Shown: positions 1 through 9,623, numbered from the stretch's first letter. The stretch is DNA of 64,000 bases from Mobiluncus sp963511525 (GCF_963511525.1 NZ_CAUPIY010000002.1:62001-126000); one strand, 5' to 3'. Translations and numbers: made by a program. The notes: generated from the letters alone by a model not told the origin.

Positions 1-1329
1 TTGGCCCTCCCCCACACGATGGTCGGAAAACTCGACGTCGGGGGCATGACCTCTGATGAACTGAAACGCCATTTGACGGACAACTGCCAAAAGCTGAGCG
101 CTGCCTTTAGCGGTGGCGTTCCCGAAACCTCCCTGAGCCTGGGCCAGATGGGTTTGGACTGCGACGTTCCCGGCACCGCCGCTGCCGTGATGAAAGCCAA
201 CGAAAACCTGGGCGGAGTCTTGGCCTCCACCGTCATGGAACGCCAAGTCACCCCCCTCTTTACCCTCGATGAAACCGCCGCCACCCAAGCAGCCCGGGAT
301 TTGACCGCTAAACGACCCGATACCGTCGTGGACCCGCATCTGGGATTCAACAGCGAAACGGGCTCTTTCGAAGTGCAGCCGGGCAGCGCCGGGCAGGGCG
401 TCGATCCGAAAGTCGTCATCGCTGCTGCTAAGAAGACTTGGGAAACCCAGACGAAACAATCCCTAAAGGTGAAACTGACCGAAGTCACCCCGAGCAACGC
501 AGATCCGCAGCTGGAAACCTGGGCGCAGCAAGCCAACTCTCTCATTGCCCCGAAAGTAAACCTGATTGGTCGCAGAGTCGGTCACATCATCACCCCCGCG
601 GACAAAGCCCAGTGGGTCGAAGTCACCGAGAACGGACCGGTCATCAGTGAAAAGAAAGTACTGGCTTGGCTCAAAACGTTTACTGACCAGGAAATCGACG
701 TGAATAACGGTCCGGGCGAACGCACCATGACCAAAGACGGCTACCTTTTGACTATGACGAAAATGGCTCTGGACTCTAAGAGAGTCTCGAATAACGACAC
801 CATCGCCGCCGAAATCACCGCGGCACTGACCGCCGGACAAAACTATCGCGGGGTTTTTGAGATGAAAGTTCAGGAAGGCAAGTTCAACGACACCGTTGTG
901 GATCAAACCCTTCCCCGCCCGCCCTACAACGCCAAACCTGGCGAAAAGTTCATCAGTGTCGACCTGACCAACCACACCGTGGCGGCTTGGGAGGGCGACA
1001 AAGTTGTGTGGGGTCCGGTCGAGGCGGTCCACGGATCGCTGCCTTCCCCGACCTATCCGGGAATTTTTCATGTGCAAACCAAACTGGTGAACGCCCACAT
1101 GAAGAACGACAAAGCCTGGGACGGCGCTTATGACACCTGGAGCCCGTGGACCATGTACTATCAGGGCGGCTACGCCGTACACGGCACCTATACCCGCTGG
1201 AATTGGGTGCAAACGAACTATGGCGGGTCGCACGGGTGCGTGAACTTGAAGCCCGCGAAAGCTAAGGAGCTGTTCGACTGGGCGCGGGTGGGCACCCCGG
1301 TGGTCATCCACCGAGCTGGAGTTATCTAG
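1..1329 (+). CDS. L,D-transpeptidase with YkuD domain, 5' end probably cut by the window
   Basis: Cell-wall enzyme expected to form 3-3 crosslinks in peptidoglycan or attach proteins to it, outside the membrane. The 442 visible residues start at base 1 with TTG and stay open to the window edge. No signal or membrane anchor is seen, so the true start is probably upstream. The first ~300 residues look like the repeated peptidoglycan-binding (PG_binding_4/VanW-type) region that precedes YkuD in actinobacterial enzymes. The C-terminus carries the YkuD signature: a His in AVHGTY and the catalytic SHGCVNL motif (Cys about 413 of the visible protein). It lies 21 bp upstream of a second transpeptidase on the same strand, so the two probably form an operon. 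The class is well supported; substrate is inferred. Confidence 0.9.
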   Translation: MALPHTMVGKLDVGGMTSDELKRHLTDNCQKLSAAFSGGVPETSLSLGQMGLDCDVPGTAAAVMKANENLGGVLASTVMERQVTPLFTLDETAATQAARDLTAKRPDTVVDPHLGFNSETGSFEVQPGSAGQGVDPKVVIAAAKKTWETQTKQSLKVKLTEVTPSNADPQLETWAQQANSLIAPKVNLIGRRVGHIITPADKAQWVEVTENGPVISEKKVLAWLKTFTDQEIDVNNGPGERTMTKDGYLLTMTKMALDSKRVSNNDTIAAEITAALTAGQNYRGVFEMKVQEGKFNDTVVDQTLPRPPYNAKPGEKFISVDLTNHTVAAWEGDKVVWGPVEAVHGSLPSPTYPGIFHVQTKLVNAHMKNDKAWDGAYDTWSPWTMYYQGGYAVHGTYTRWNWVQTNYGGSHGCVNLKPAKAKELFDWARVGTPVVIHRAGVI

Positions 1330-1350
1330 GTTTTTCGAAAGGTTCAATGG

Positions 1351-2340
1351 ATGCGCTTTTCGTATCGTCCGACGCATTTGACGCCGCAGCACCGGCGTCG
1401 GTCGTTGGCGACCAACCTCAGATGGCTCGCGGCCGCGGCCACGCTGCTGGCGGTGGCCGGAGGCGGCTGGCTAGCATTTGGCTACAAGCCGTTATGGAAC
1501 CCCGAGCAGTCCGCCCAGATTAACGCGGCGCGGGACTCGGCGTGCCAGCGCAGTGTCACTTTGCGTCTCGGGGACAACAGTTTTTTGGCAAAGCCTGACC
1601 AGGTTTGCTCCTGGCTACATCCCGTGCCCCAGCCCACCAAACAGCTCAGCCCCCAACCGCTGCCCTCACCACAGTTCGATGTCAACGCGATTACTCAGTG
1701 GGTACACTCCTGCACCTCCCAAGTCGAGAAACCGGCCAAGAACGGCAGCCGACAGGTGGACAGCAAGGGCCACCTGGTGAGTCTGCTGAAAGACCCGGTC
1801 GACGGCGCGGTCGTGAACCACCCAAACAACCTGGTTTCCCAGATTGAAAAGGCCCTGAACAGCAGCAATGGCAACGTGGAAGTCGCCGCTAAACTGTCCC
1901 CCCGCAAAGGCGGTTTCGACGACACCGTCGTAGCGGCTCCGGCGATGCCCTATGCGCCCCAGCCACAAGAACGGTGGGTGGACGTAAACCTGACGAACCA
2001 CACTACTGCCGTCTATGACGGGACGAAAGCCATTTACGGGCCGGTGGCTGCGGTGGACGGACACGCTCAAGCTCCCACGGTGCAAGGGATTTACAAAGTG
2101 TACGCCAAGCTGGACATGCAAACCATGACCGGGGTGGGATATGACGGACCCTACAGCGAGAAAGCCCCGTGGATTTCGTACTTTTCGGGGAATTTTGCGC
2201 TACATGGGGCACCGTGGCGCTCAAGTTTCGTCTATACCCCCGAAAAAGGTTCTCACGGTTGCGTGAACCTGAGCGTGACTGATGCCAAAGCGATTTATGA
2301 CCTGATAAGCATCGGCACTACGGTCGTGTCCCACACTTAG
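1351..2340 (+). CDS. L,D-transpeptidase (YkuD), membrane-anchored
   Basis: Second peptidoglycan L,D-transpeptidase, 329 aa. One N-terminal membrane segment (about residues 23-43) follows a basic stretch, so the catalytic part faces outside. A shortened binding region is followed by a YkuD domain with the His of FALHGAPW and the catalytic SHGCVNL motif (Cys about 304). It is shorter than its upstream neighbour but has the same sequence pattern around VDVNLTNHT and the active site, suggesting an old tandem duplication. ATG start. The last 4 bp overlap the 3' end of the convergent SpoIIM-like gene. Confidence 0.9.
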   Translation: MRFSYRPTHLTPQHRRRSLATNLRWLAAAATLLAVAGGGWLAFGYKPLWNPEQSAQINAARDSACQRSVTLRLGDNSFLAKPDQVCSWLHPVPQPTKQLSPQPLPSPQFDVNAITQWVHSCTSQVEKPAKNGSRQVDSKGHLVSLLKDPVDGAVVNHPNNLVSQIEKALNSSNGNVEVAAKLSPRKGGFDDTVVAAPAMPYAPQPQERWVDVNLTNHTTAVYDGTKAIYGPVAAVDGHAQAPTVQGIYKVYAKLDMQTMTGVGYDGPYSEKAPWISYFSGNFALHGAPWRSSFVYTPEKGSHGCVNLSVTDAKAIYDLISIGTTVVSHT

Positions 2341-3320
2341 GCCACGTAGCCGGCAGCCGATTCCGCCAGGTCCCCGCTCAGGCCCGCCCGCAGTGCGCGC
2401 CGAGCGAAAACCACGACCCACATCACTAGGGCCGCATAGACCACCACGGCCACCGCAATCTTTACGGGAGTCAGCAGCGCCGACGGGGTCAGGAACGCTT
2501 CTTCCAAGCCCGAAATCCCCAACAGGATAATCAACCCGGCAGCCACTGGCCCGAACTGGCGGCCCGCCCGCGCCAGGGAAACCATGCGCGGGTCTTCGCC
2601 GGGCACGAACAACGCCCAAAACAGCCGCAGAGACGCGGCGCAAGCCAAGACGATGCAAGACAGTTCCAGCAGGCCGTGAGGGGTAATCAGCCCAAAGAAA
2701 ACACCTAGGTCACCGTACTTGGCCATGATGGCTCCGGCCACCCCCACGTTGGCGAAGTTCATCAGCAGCTGGTAAACCGGATAGGCCCCGGTAAAGAACA
2801 TGGCCACCATCAGCACGGCGATTGTCGCGTTGTTCGTCCACACCTGAGCGGCGAAATCCGGGGCCGGATAGTTTGAATAATAGGCTTTGAAAGAATCCTC
2901 GGCGTATTGGCGCATCTCTATCTCAGATTGCTGAGCCAGCAGAATGTCGGGGTGGGTGTAGACCCAAAAACCGGTGAACACCGCGGTAATCAGCGATAGC
3001 GCCAGCAGCACCAGGAAAATTGGCCCGATTCGGTACAGCGCCAGGGGCAGAGTCACGGTAAAGAACCCACCGACGGACTCCCGAAACGTTCGGCGCGTCC
3101 CCCCGATACGCCCTCGTGCCGTGGACACCAGATTCGTCAGCTCCAGCACGACATCCGGGTCGGTCGGTACGGAAGTGATGGTCGCCAAGTCCGCGCTGGC
3201 GCGATGATATAACCCCATGAGTTCGTCGATTTCCGCCCCGCTCAGACGGCGTTTGCGATTCAGTTGAGCCAGGCGCGTCCAGTCCTGAGTTCGCCCTGCG
3301 GTATACGCATCGATGTCCAT
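2337..3320 (-). CDS. SpoIIM-like (DUF95) integral membrane protein
   Basis: 327-aa multi-spanning protein of the stage II sporulation protein M superfamily, which also occurs widely in bacteria that do not sporulate; its role there is unknown. The soluble N-terminus (residues ~1-95, rich in Arg and Leu) contains LSGAEIDELMGLYHRASADLA, typical of the family, followed by about six hydrophobic segments. It is divergent from an RDD protein with only 18 bp between the start codons; SpoIIM/RDD pairing is a common actinobacterial arrangement. A TAAATT hexamer lies 6 nt before the ATG, so the mRNA is probably leaderless. It converges on the upstream transpeptidase gene. Confidence 0.85.
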   Translation of the reverse strand: MDIDAYTAGRTQDWTRLAQLNRKRRLSGAEIDELMGLYHRASADLATITSVPTDPDVVLELTNLVSTARGRIGGTRRTFRESVGGFFTVTLPLALYRIGPIFLVLLALSLITAVFTGFWVYTHPDILLAQQSEIEMRQYAEDSFKAYYSNYPAPDFAAQVWTNNATIAVLMVAMFFTGAYPVYQLLMNFANVGVAGAIMAKYGDLGVFFGLITPHGLLELSCIVLACAASLRLFWALFVPGEDPRMVSLARAGRQFGPVAAGLIILLGISGLEEAFLTPSALLTPVKIAVAVVVYAALVMWVVVFARRALRAGLSGDLAESAAGYVA

Positions 3321-3338
3321 GCTGCTAATTTATACTCA
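3321..3338. promoter_or_regulatory. 18-bp divergent promoter with overlapping -10 hexamers
   Basis: The whole gap between two divergent ATG codons. On the minus strand TAAATT (3332-3327) sits 6 nt before the SpoIIM start. On the plus strand TAATTT (3326-3331) sits 7 nt before the RDD start. The two hexamers share five base pairs. There is no room for a Shine-Dalgarno site on either side, so both transcripts are probably leaderless and may compete. Confidence 0.5.
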
Positions 3339-4196
3339 ATGGAACAATTTAGCGGAACGAAAATCCGGCCCGACGTGGTCATCACCGGCGAAGCTATTGC
3401 CTTGCTGGTGCAGCCAGCCTCCCTGTTTTTGCGCATCGTTTCAGCCGTTATTGATGCGGCTGTGTCGATTTTGGGGATGGTTATCACTTACGAGGTGTTG
3501 TTCCTGATATTGACTTTGAGCGGCGAGGACGACGATTTTCTGTATTTTTCCAACGAGGCACAAGTCACCGCGTTCGTCGCGGTGATCACGGCGGTGTGGC
3601 TGTTCTTTGTGCCGATGACGGTAGAGACTTTGACCCGCGGAAAGTCGCTGGGACGCTTCATCGTGGGAACACGCATAGTCCGCGACGACGGCGGTCCCAT
3701 CACTTTGCGCCACGCTTTCGTACGCACCCTGATTGGTCTGGGCGAACTGTGGGCGACGGTAGGAGCCGGGGCCATTATCGCGGCGTGGACGAACCGCAGA
3801 GGCAAACGTATCGGGGATATTTTCGCTGGAACCTACGCGGTTTCCGAAGCGTCCGGGGTGACTCGCCGGCCGCTGCTGCTGGCTCCTGAACTCGCCCAGT
3901 GGGCTGGCGGAGCCAATGTCGGCGAGCTGGACGGGGTCACCACCGTGGCGGCGCGCCGATTCCTGCAAAGCGCCACCAAGATGGATCCGCTCCACCGCCA
4001 GCAGGCGGCCCAAACGCTCGCCACCGCCCTTTTGAACCAGGTGTATCCGCCGCCACCCCCAGGGACAGACCCGGAACGATTCATTGCGGCGGTGCTGGTG
4101 CTGCGCCGGGATGCCGAATATCACACGAATAACGCCGTCCAGGCGCGCCTGGAGAAAAAACTTTCCGCGGTGTCCGGTTCCCGGTACGGGATTTAG
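3339..4196 (+). CDS. RDD-family membrane protein
   Basis: 285-aa protein with an RDD domain: an N-terminal membrane pair, a loop with the conserved RGKSLGRFIVGTRIV segment, and the Asp of GKRIGDIFAGTYAV near residue 150. The C-terminal ~120 residues are soluble, Ala-rich and helical. RDD proteins are predicted transport or membrane-organising proteins without a firm general function. The ATG at 3339 was chosen because an in-frame codon at 3264 would start inside the opposite gene; here the -10-like TAATTT lies 7 nt upstream. Its SpoIIM neighbour supports a shared membrane or envelope role. Confidence 0.85.
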   Translation: MEQFSGTKIRPDVVITGEAIALLVQPASLFLRIVSAVIDAAVSILGMVITYEVLFLILTLSGEDDDFLYFSNEAQVTAFVAVITAVWLFFVPMTVETLTRGKSLGRFIVGTRIVRDDGGPITLRHAFVRTLIGLGELWATVGAGAIIAAWTNRRGKRIGDIFAGTYAVSEASGVTRRPLLLAPELAQWAGGANVGELDGVTTVAARRFLQSATKMDPLHRQQAAQTLATALLNQVYPPPPPGTDPERFIAAVLVLRRDAEYHTNNAVQARLEKKLSAVSGSRYGI

Positions 4197-4211
4197 TCGG
4201 GCCGACCGGCG

Positions 4212-5885
4212 TCAGCTGGTGAGGTGGACGTAGATTTGGCTGGACACAGATAGGTCTGGAATCGGCTCCAGGGCGTCAATCCCGTCACCGTCCCCCAAAT
4301 TGGTGGTGACCACCTGGGTTACATACAGGTCAGGGGCCTCTATCAACTGGGGAGTTTCGTCTTTAAGGGGCACGACCACGGTCGTCGTCGCGTTGACGAC
4401 GTGGGTGGCTCCGTCGATCCGGTATTCCCGATTTTCGGCGTTAAGGTTCGTCACCAGCAGTTGGCGCTGCGTCGCGGCGGGCCCCATCACCACTCCTCCG
4501 CCGGTAGAAAGAGCGGGCAGCCACGCCAGGTCACGCACAAATTTGTCCGAGTCAGTAGGGGAAACCGAGCCTTGCCGATAGACCACCGCCCCGGCTGCCA
4601 CGGGCTGGGTGGCGTTGACGATGACTGCGTAATTGCCAGGCTGTAAGCCACCCAGCGTGAAATCCAGCACCGCGCCGGGATCCAGATCTAGGTCTTTGCC
4701 TCCCGGTAGCGGGAAACGGCCATTTTCGTTGACAACTTCGATGGTGGCCCGCGCCGAATCAGTGCCGGGGTTCAACAGGCGCACCGCGCCGAGACTCCCG
4801 TCCATCGCCACGCCGGGAATGACCTGGGTGGTGTTGGGCAGGGCGGAGGCGTGTACCAGCGACACGCCCCCCGCAGTCAGGCCCAGTAAACTGTGTGTCA
4901 TCAGCGAGGAGGCCAGACCGGCTCCGTTCGCGGTGACCCGTACCACCAGGCGCTGGGTCCCTCCCACCTGGGATTCCAAAGGGATGGCTTGCAGCTGGCG
5001 GGCCGGGACGCTGATCTTTTCCCCCCGGGGGAAATCGAGTTTCCCGGTGTCGCCCCACACTTCGACCTTGGCATCAACCGAGTTAGACGAGGGGTTCATC
5101 AGCTGCAGAACGCTCGATTCCCCAATCTCGGTCGACCCGCCGACCAGCCAAGATTCCAGCTGCGCCGGCTGGCAGGACGCACTAGCCAGGCCGCGGTAGT
5201 CTCCTGAGGAAACCGATTGTTCGATGTCCGCCCCGGCGAGGGCGACTTTACCGTCCCACGGCTGGGCGGTGAGAAAACCACTGACCGGAGTGGAAAAACT
5301 GCCGTAAAGCATGGCGGATTTCGGGGTCAGCTCCAGGTCGTTCTGGGGATTTTCCGGGGGTGGCGCCACTTCTTCGGTGTCGTCTGTCGCGGGGTTCGTG
5401 TCCCCGGCCCGGTGCGAGTTCGTTTTTCCTGGGGTCGTTTCCTCCGAAGTCGGTGCGGCGGACTGCGGGGCGCGGCCTCGCGAACCCAAGGGCTGATACA
5501 CCGCCTTTTCCGGGACCCGCGCGGTGCGAGCCAAAACGGTGGAGGTCATTGACCCCGCAATTTTGGGCGGCGCCAACGGATTTCCGGCCCCGTCAACCGC
5601 CGCTGGGTTCACCGTAGGCGGCACCTGGGGACAAGCCAGGGTGATCTGGCCGGGAGGGACCGGCACGGGCTCGCCGTAGTGAGGCTTCTGAGCGGCTGCC
5701 GGCCGGGTCAGACCAACGGCAACCACCAGGCCCGCCACGGCCACGACCAGCAGGGTTGCCAGGAACCAGCGCACCCCATCCCAACGGTTGACCGTCGTGT
5801 AACGAGAACCAGCCGACGGAACCTTTTGCGGCTCCGTATCCTGGCGCGAATCCTCGCGCGAATCCTGAGCGGTTTGCGGTTTCAC
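4212..5885 (-). CDS. DUF5719 family secreted or anchored protein
   Basis: 557-aa protein starting at GTG 5885, which overlaps the stop of the upstream glycosyltransferase as GTGA and has a GGAGGTG ribosome binding site. The reading frame is open further upstream, but that start would lie deep in the glycosyltransferase. A charged N-terminus (~50 aa) is followed by one membrane segment (WFLATLLVVAVAGLVVAVGL), then a Pro/Thr-rich stretch and beta-rich repeats outside the cell. DUF5719 proteins are typically next to the giant GT2 and WhiB genes in Actinomycetota. Function unknown; translational coupling suggests it works with the membrane glycosyltransferase. Confidence 0.8.
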   Translation of the reverse strand: MKPQTAQDSREDSRQDTEPQKVPSAGSRYTTVNRWDGVRWFLATLLVVAVAGLVVAVGLTRPAAAQKPHYGEPVPVPPGQITLACPQVPPTVNPAAVDGAGNPLAPPKIAGSMTSTVLARTARVPEKAVYQPLGSRGRAPQSAAPTSEETTPGKTNSHRAGDTNPATDDTEEVAPPPENPQNDLELTPKSAMLYGSFSTPVSGFLTAQPWDGKVALAGADIEQSVSSGDYRGLASASCQPAQLESWLVGGSTEIGESSVLQLMNPSSNSVDAKVEVWGDTGKLDFPRGEKISVPARQLQAIPLESQVGGTQRLVVRVTANGAGLASSLMTHSLLGLTAGGVSLVHASALPNTTQVIPGVAMDGSLGAVRLLNPGTDSARATIEVVNENGRFPLPGGKDLDLDPGAVLDFTLGGLQPGNYAVIVNATQPVAAGAVVYRQGSVSPTDSDKFVRDLAWLPALSTGGGVVMGPAATQRQLLVTNLNAENREYRIDGATHVVNATTTVVVPLKDETPQLIEAPDLYVTQVVTTNLGDGDGIDALEPIPDLSVSSQIYVHLTS

Positions 5886-8800
5886 AATCTCACCTCCGAC
5901 ACCCGACGCAGCGGTAGGGCTGCAGCCAGAGCAATCAGCAGGGACAGCAGCAGCACCGCACCCCACAACTGGTAAGGAAGATAGGCATAGGTGATGGACA
6001 CAGTACCGGGATTGGGGGGCAGCTGATAGAGCGCATTCCATTGACCCGTTTCCACCGGGTCAATGATTTTACCGTTGAACCGCACCGTAAAGCTGCTATC
6101 AGCTCGTTCACTCAACGCCAGCAGACGGCCCGCCGGTCCGGCCCCGACTTGTGCCTTCCCGCCTCGCACATCGAGGGCCTGTGCCCTGACTTCGCCGGTC
6201 GGCCAAGAGGGATGTCCCCCTTTCCACTGGGCCGGGGCGACCCGAGCCACGCTGACCGCGGCGGAATCGGCCAGGCGCCACACCGTACCGGCCTCCGTGG
6301 TGGTAATCCGTTCCAACGGCGCGGCCGAGTCTAACGTGTTGACCAGGGAGGTGGTCGCGGCGTCCTTGCTGCGGGGCACGATGATGAAGTTCACATCCAA
6401 CTGGGCGAGTTGTTCTCCCAGCTTCGGGGTGGAGCCTCCCAGCACCGCTGCCACCGTGGCCTGCAGCGCCGCGTCGGCTGCATCGGGAGTGCGCGAACCG
6501 GTCACGTTGCGGTAATTTTTCAGTTTCAGGTAGGGGGAAGCCTCAAAAGTCGTGTGCCGCCAGTCCCGCCATAGACCGGCCGTCACCAGGGTGGATTGGT
6601 TGGGGGCACTGGCGACCTCCAGGTTCAGAGCCCGCAGGTGGCGCGGGGAAGACTGGCCTTGGGCAACTGTAGCGGGGAGGCTCACGTCCCGAAACGTTTC
6701 CAAAGCATTGAAACCGGACGCGGCGGGGGTAGCAAGCTGGTTTACCAGCATCGGGGTCGCTCCCAAAACAGGAATCAGCACCGCCGCGGCCACCACAGCC
6801 TGAACAGTGCGATTGCTCCAGTTGGCGATTTCGGCCGGAATCGTCAACTGCAGACGCCCCACCGAGAACAGGGCGGAGGTAATCAATCCCGCGTGAAACA
6901 CCGCCAATCCCGGCCCGGCCCAGGCACACACAACGTTGGCTCCAGAGACGGAAACCGGGGTGGAACTGGCCAACCACGCCGTCGCCAACCCCCCCAGCGC
7001 GAACAGCAGGCTCCAGTGAGCCCCAGTGGAATGGCTTGGAATGATGACCCCGGCCACCACGGTGAGCAACAGCAGTCCCAAGGGCAGGAAAGCGAGAACC
7101 TGCCAGCCGGGCAGGGCAAGAGGCAGGGACGTCGCCGCCACGTCAAGCGGCCAAGCGGTGAGCAAATCCCACCAGTTCGGCCTCGAGACGGGCAGCGGCA
7201 CCGACAGGGTGGACAGCCACAGCGGCCATTGGGCAGGCGAACCAACTGTGCGCACCACCGTGGGCACGGCCAACAAAACGGCCGGCGCCAGCACAATCAG
7301 GGCGTGGACGGCTTTCAGGCGCAGCCGAGCCGGGATGTGGCTGCGAACCGGGTCTGAAGTCTCTGTTTGCGACGTGGTAAAAAGGGGGTTAGCGACCCCT
7401 TTCAGCATTGCTATCAACACCAGGAATACCACCGGAATGACCATGATCACGGCCGCGCTCACCACCAGGAAACCGGTGAGGGCGGCGATACCGACCTGGA
7501 TAATCGCGGCGGAATGCACGCTGACCGTGACCGGTTCGATTTCTCCCATCACGATGCGGGACACCGGCATCCCGGCGCCCCGGGCTAGTGAACCGACAAA
7601 AAGGGGCACACTCACTGCCAAAACCCACACCGGCAGCTGACCCAAACCCATACTGACCAGCAGGTTAGGACTGAAAGTCCAGGACAGGGCAGCCAGGGCG
7701 CGCAGCGTGCGGGAATCGGTGAGAACCCCGGTGGCCCACCATGCGCTGAGCCAAGCCAGCGGCAGGGTCGCGAACAGCAAAACCGCCAGCACCACCGACC
7801 CTTTTATCCCTACGAAACCCGCGATTTGTCCCAGGCTCGCCACTTCCAGACCCAGGGGGTCCATCGCCCCGACAGCCGAACCGTAGCCCAAACCGGCGGG
7901 AATCCACCCAGAAATCAGGTCAGTCCAAAAGTCCCGGTTGCTCACCGGCAGGTTCGCCAGCGCCCCGCCGGACACCCCGCCGATGGCAAAGCGCCAGCCC
8001 AACAGCCCTACCAGGGTCAGGGCGGCAGCGACAATCCAGACGAGAGTGCGATCCACAGACTTTTCGGTATAAAAGTTGCGCCGCGCTGTCGCATCCGGGA
8101 TTTGGGGACGGCGCTGGTCTTTGGCGACGCGCCGAGCCGTGGTTTTGGCTTGGCGGATTTGGGAAGATTTCACCTGGAGGGGCCGCAAAGTACGGGGACT
8201 CAACTTGCTTTGACGCACCCGCCGCAGTCGGGATTTCCACGCGGCAAAAGGCCGGAACACCGTCACCAGGGTCGATTTCAGTTCTCCCGCCGCGAGCTTG
8301 GGCTCTTTCGTGACGATACGCCAGAAAAACCGCAGCAGGCCGAGCACCAAAACAATTAGCGGGAGGAAGATAAACAGCCACCAGGGCGCCGCCACCATCC
8401 AGTTGTGCAGCTGGGCGATACGTCGGGCGGTAAAGGAACGCTTTGAATCGGACTCCAGCTTGCCGTTGGCTTCCAAGTCGCGCCCGGTGGGGTCGAAGCT
8501 GCGGGCGGAACGGGCGGGACGACCCCCGTCGGGACCGCGCAGCCCAAAGTAGCCCGCCATCTTGTGATAAACCACGGCACGCGGCGCCACCACGACCCGA
8601 TACCCTGCTAGGTGTACTCGCCGGGAAAACTCCAGACCATCACCGAAAGGACCCAGGTGCGGGTCAAAACCGTCCAGACGGCAGAACGTCTCCCAGTCCA
8701 CCAGCATTCCCGCCGTGCCCACGCCCAGCACGTCCTCGCGACCATCGTATTGTCCCTGGTCAACCTCACCGGCGTCCATCTCTTGCAAGCGCCGCCCGGA

Positions 8801-9214
8801 TTGAGTGGCGCGAATGCCGACCTCTACGATTTGATTGGCTTTGTCCCACAGTCGCTGTTTCGCGCCGACAACCTTGATGGAGGCGCCGGATTCCAAGACT
8901 TGCATCTGTTCTGCCAGGCAGGAGGGTGCCGGGGCGGAGTCATCGTGCAAGATCCATAGGGCGTGGGGTTGGTCCGGGGGCGGCGTGGGGAAATCGGGCT
9001 GAGATTTGGCTTGGCGCAGCGCTTCGCCCAAGTTGGGGGCTCCCGGAGTTTTCAGGACTTTCGTGCCGGAGCGGTGTGCCACCCCGGAGCTGGAAACGTC
9101 GATGACAAATACTCGTTGTGGAGCTAAGGTTTGCCGAGAAACCGCCATGAGAGTTGCCGCCAGGTAGGGTGTCTCCCCGGAAGTGACGATGAGGGCGGTA
9201 ACTGCAGTGCGCAC
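5882..9214 (-). CDS. giant GT2-family glycosyltransferase with polytopic membrane region
   Basis: 1110-aa protein. Residues ~1-270 form a GT-A fold glycosyltransferase (GT2) with LIVTSGETPYLAATLMAV at the start, an acidic HDDSAP motif near residue 95, and GDGLEFSRRVHLAGYRV typical of the acceptor side. A basic cytoplasmic linker follows, then more than ten membrane segments with an extracytoplasmic loop near the C-terminus. Proteins of this layout sit beside WhiB and DUF5719 genes across Actinomycetota and probably make or export a cell-wall glycan; substrate unknown. GTG start; a weak TATCCT lies 7 nt upstream. It ends in a GTGA overlap with the DUF5719 gene. Confidence 0.85.
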   Translation of the reverse strand: MRTAVTALIVTSGETPYLAATLMAVSRQTLAPQRVFVIDVSSSGVAHRSGTKVLKTPGAPNLGEALRQAKSQPDFPTPPPDQPHALWILHDDSAPAPSCLAEQMQVLESGASIKVVGAKQRLWDKANQIVEVGIRATQSGRRLQEMDAGEVDQGQYDGREDVLGVGTAGMLVDWETFCRLDGFDPHLGPFGDGLEFSRRVHLAGYRVVVAPRAVVYHKMAGYFGLRGPDGGRPARSARSFDPTGRDLEANGKLESDSKRSFTARRIAQLHNWMVAAPWWLFIFLPLIVLVLGLLRFFWRIVTKEPKLAAGELKSTLVTVFRPFAAWKSRLRRVRQSKLSPRTLRPLQVKSSQIRQAKTTARRVAKDQRRPQIPDATARRNFYTEKSVDRTLVWIVAAALTLVGLLGWRFAIGGVSGGALANLPVSNRDFWTDLISGWIPAGLGYGSAVGAMDPLGLEVASLGQIAGFVGIKGSVVLAVLLFATLPLAWLSAWWATGVLTDSRTLRALAALSWTFSPNLLVSMGLGQLPVWVLAVSVPLFVGSLARGAGMPVSRIVMGEIEPVTVSVHSAAIIQVGIAALTGFLVVSAAVIMVIPVVFLVLIAMLKGVANPLFTTSQTETSDPVRSHIPARLRLKAVHALIVLAPAVLLAVPTVVRTVGSPAQWPLWLSTLSVPLPVSRPNWWDLLTAWPLDVAATSLPLALPGWQVLAFLPLGLLLLTVVAGVIIPSHSTGAHWSLLFALGGLATAWLASSTPVSVSGANVVCAWAGPGLAVFHAGLITSALFSVGRLQLTIPAEIANWSNRTVQAVVAAAVLIPVLGATPMLVNQLATPAASGFNALETFRDVSLPATVAQGQSSPRHLRALNLEVASAPNQSTLVTAGLWRDWRHTTFEASPYLKLKNYRNVTGSRTPDAADAALQATVAAVLGGSTPKLGEQLAQLDVNFIIVPRSKDAATTSLVNTLDSAAPLERITTTEAGTVWRLADSAAVSVARVAPAQWKGGHPSWPTGEVRAQALDVRGGKAQVGAGPAGRLLALSERADSSFTVRFNGKIIDPVETGQWNALYQLPPNPGTVSITYAYLPYQLWGAVLLLSLLIALAAALPLRRVSEVRL

Positions 9215-9244
9215 AGGGTTAAGGATATTACGTCCTCAATTGGG

Positions 9245-9538
9245 TTAGGACGCGCGACGCTTCAAACGACGGCGTTCCCGCTCCGACAAGCCACCCCAAA
9301 TCCCAAAGCGTTCATCGTTTTCCAGCGCGTATTGCAGGCACTCATCCTTGACCTCGCAGCGGGCGCAGACGTTCTTCGCTTCGCGGGTCGAACCGCCCTT
9401 TTCCGGGAAAAAGGCCTCCGGGTCGGTTTGGGCACACAGCGCCTGAGCCTGCCAGGCCAGCGGTCCGTTGAGAATTTCGTCAATCTCTGGGGTTGAATCA
9501 GCGAAATCAAGTTCGCCTTCACCAAACAGATTCCACAA
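9245..9538 (-). CDS. whiB: WhiB-family iron-sulfur transcriptional regulator (WhiB2-like)
   Basis: 97-aa WhiB protein. Four cysteines at 35, 58, 61 and 67 (C-X22-C-X2-C-X5-C) fit a 4Fe-4S cluster, followed by the GIWGG turn (79-83) and a basic tail (ERERRRLKRR) for DNA contact. The position between manA and the giant GT2/DUF5719 block matches the WhiB2/WhmD branch, which is linked to cell division and septation in actinobacteria. The start is TTG at 9538 after an AAGGG ribosome binding site. A long 256-bp upstream region contains two regulator-like sites, described separately. WhiB membership is certain; the WhiB2 assignment is by context. Confidence 0.93.
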   Translation of the reverse strand: MWNLFGEGELDFADSTPEIDEILNGPLAWQAQALCAQTDPEAFFPEKGGSTREAKNVCARCEVKDECLQYALENDERFGIWGGLSERERRRLKRRAS

Positions 9539-9607
9539 GGACCCTTCACCTCATTCGCTCTGACAACTTTTGTAAATTTGGCGCCGCGTCTCAGGGACAC
9601 CAAAAGC

Positions 9608-9623
9608 GTTACCTCTAAGTTAC
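9608..9623 (-). promoter_or_regulatory. tandem GTAAC-N6-GTAAC site upstream of whiB
   Basis: On the coding strand of whiB there are two direct GTAAC units separated by 6 bp (GTAACTTAGAGGTAAC), about 70 nt before the start codon. This layout resembles tandem sites bound by OmpR-type response regulators of actinobacteria (MtrA/AfsQ1-like). The regulator itself is inferred. Confidence 0.35.

Noticed and set aside
463..1392. 309-aa minus-strand frame opposite the first L,D-transpeptidase
   Set aside because: Fully antisense to a gene with clear catalytic motifs; the frame is open only because of GC-rich codon bias and shows no family features.
6596..7357. 253-aa plus-strand frame rich in Arg, Gln and Gly
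   Set aside because: Antisense to the giant GT2 gene; low-complexity composition typical of a shadow frame.
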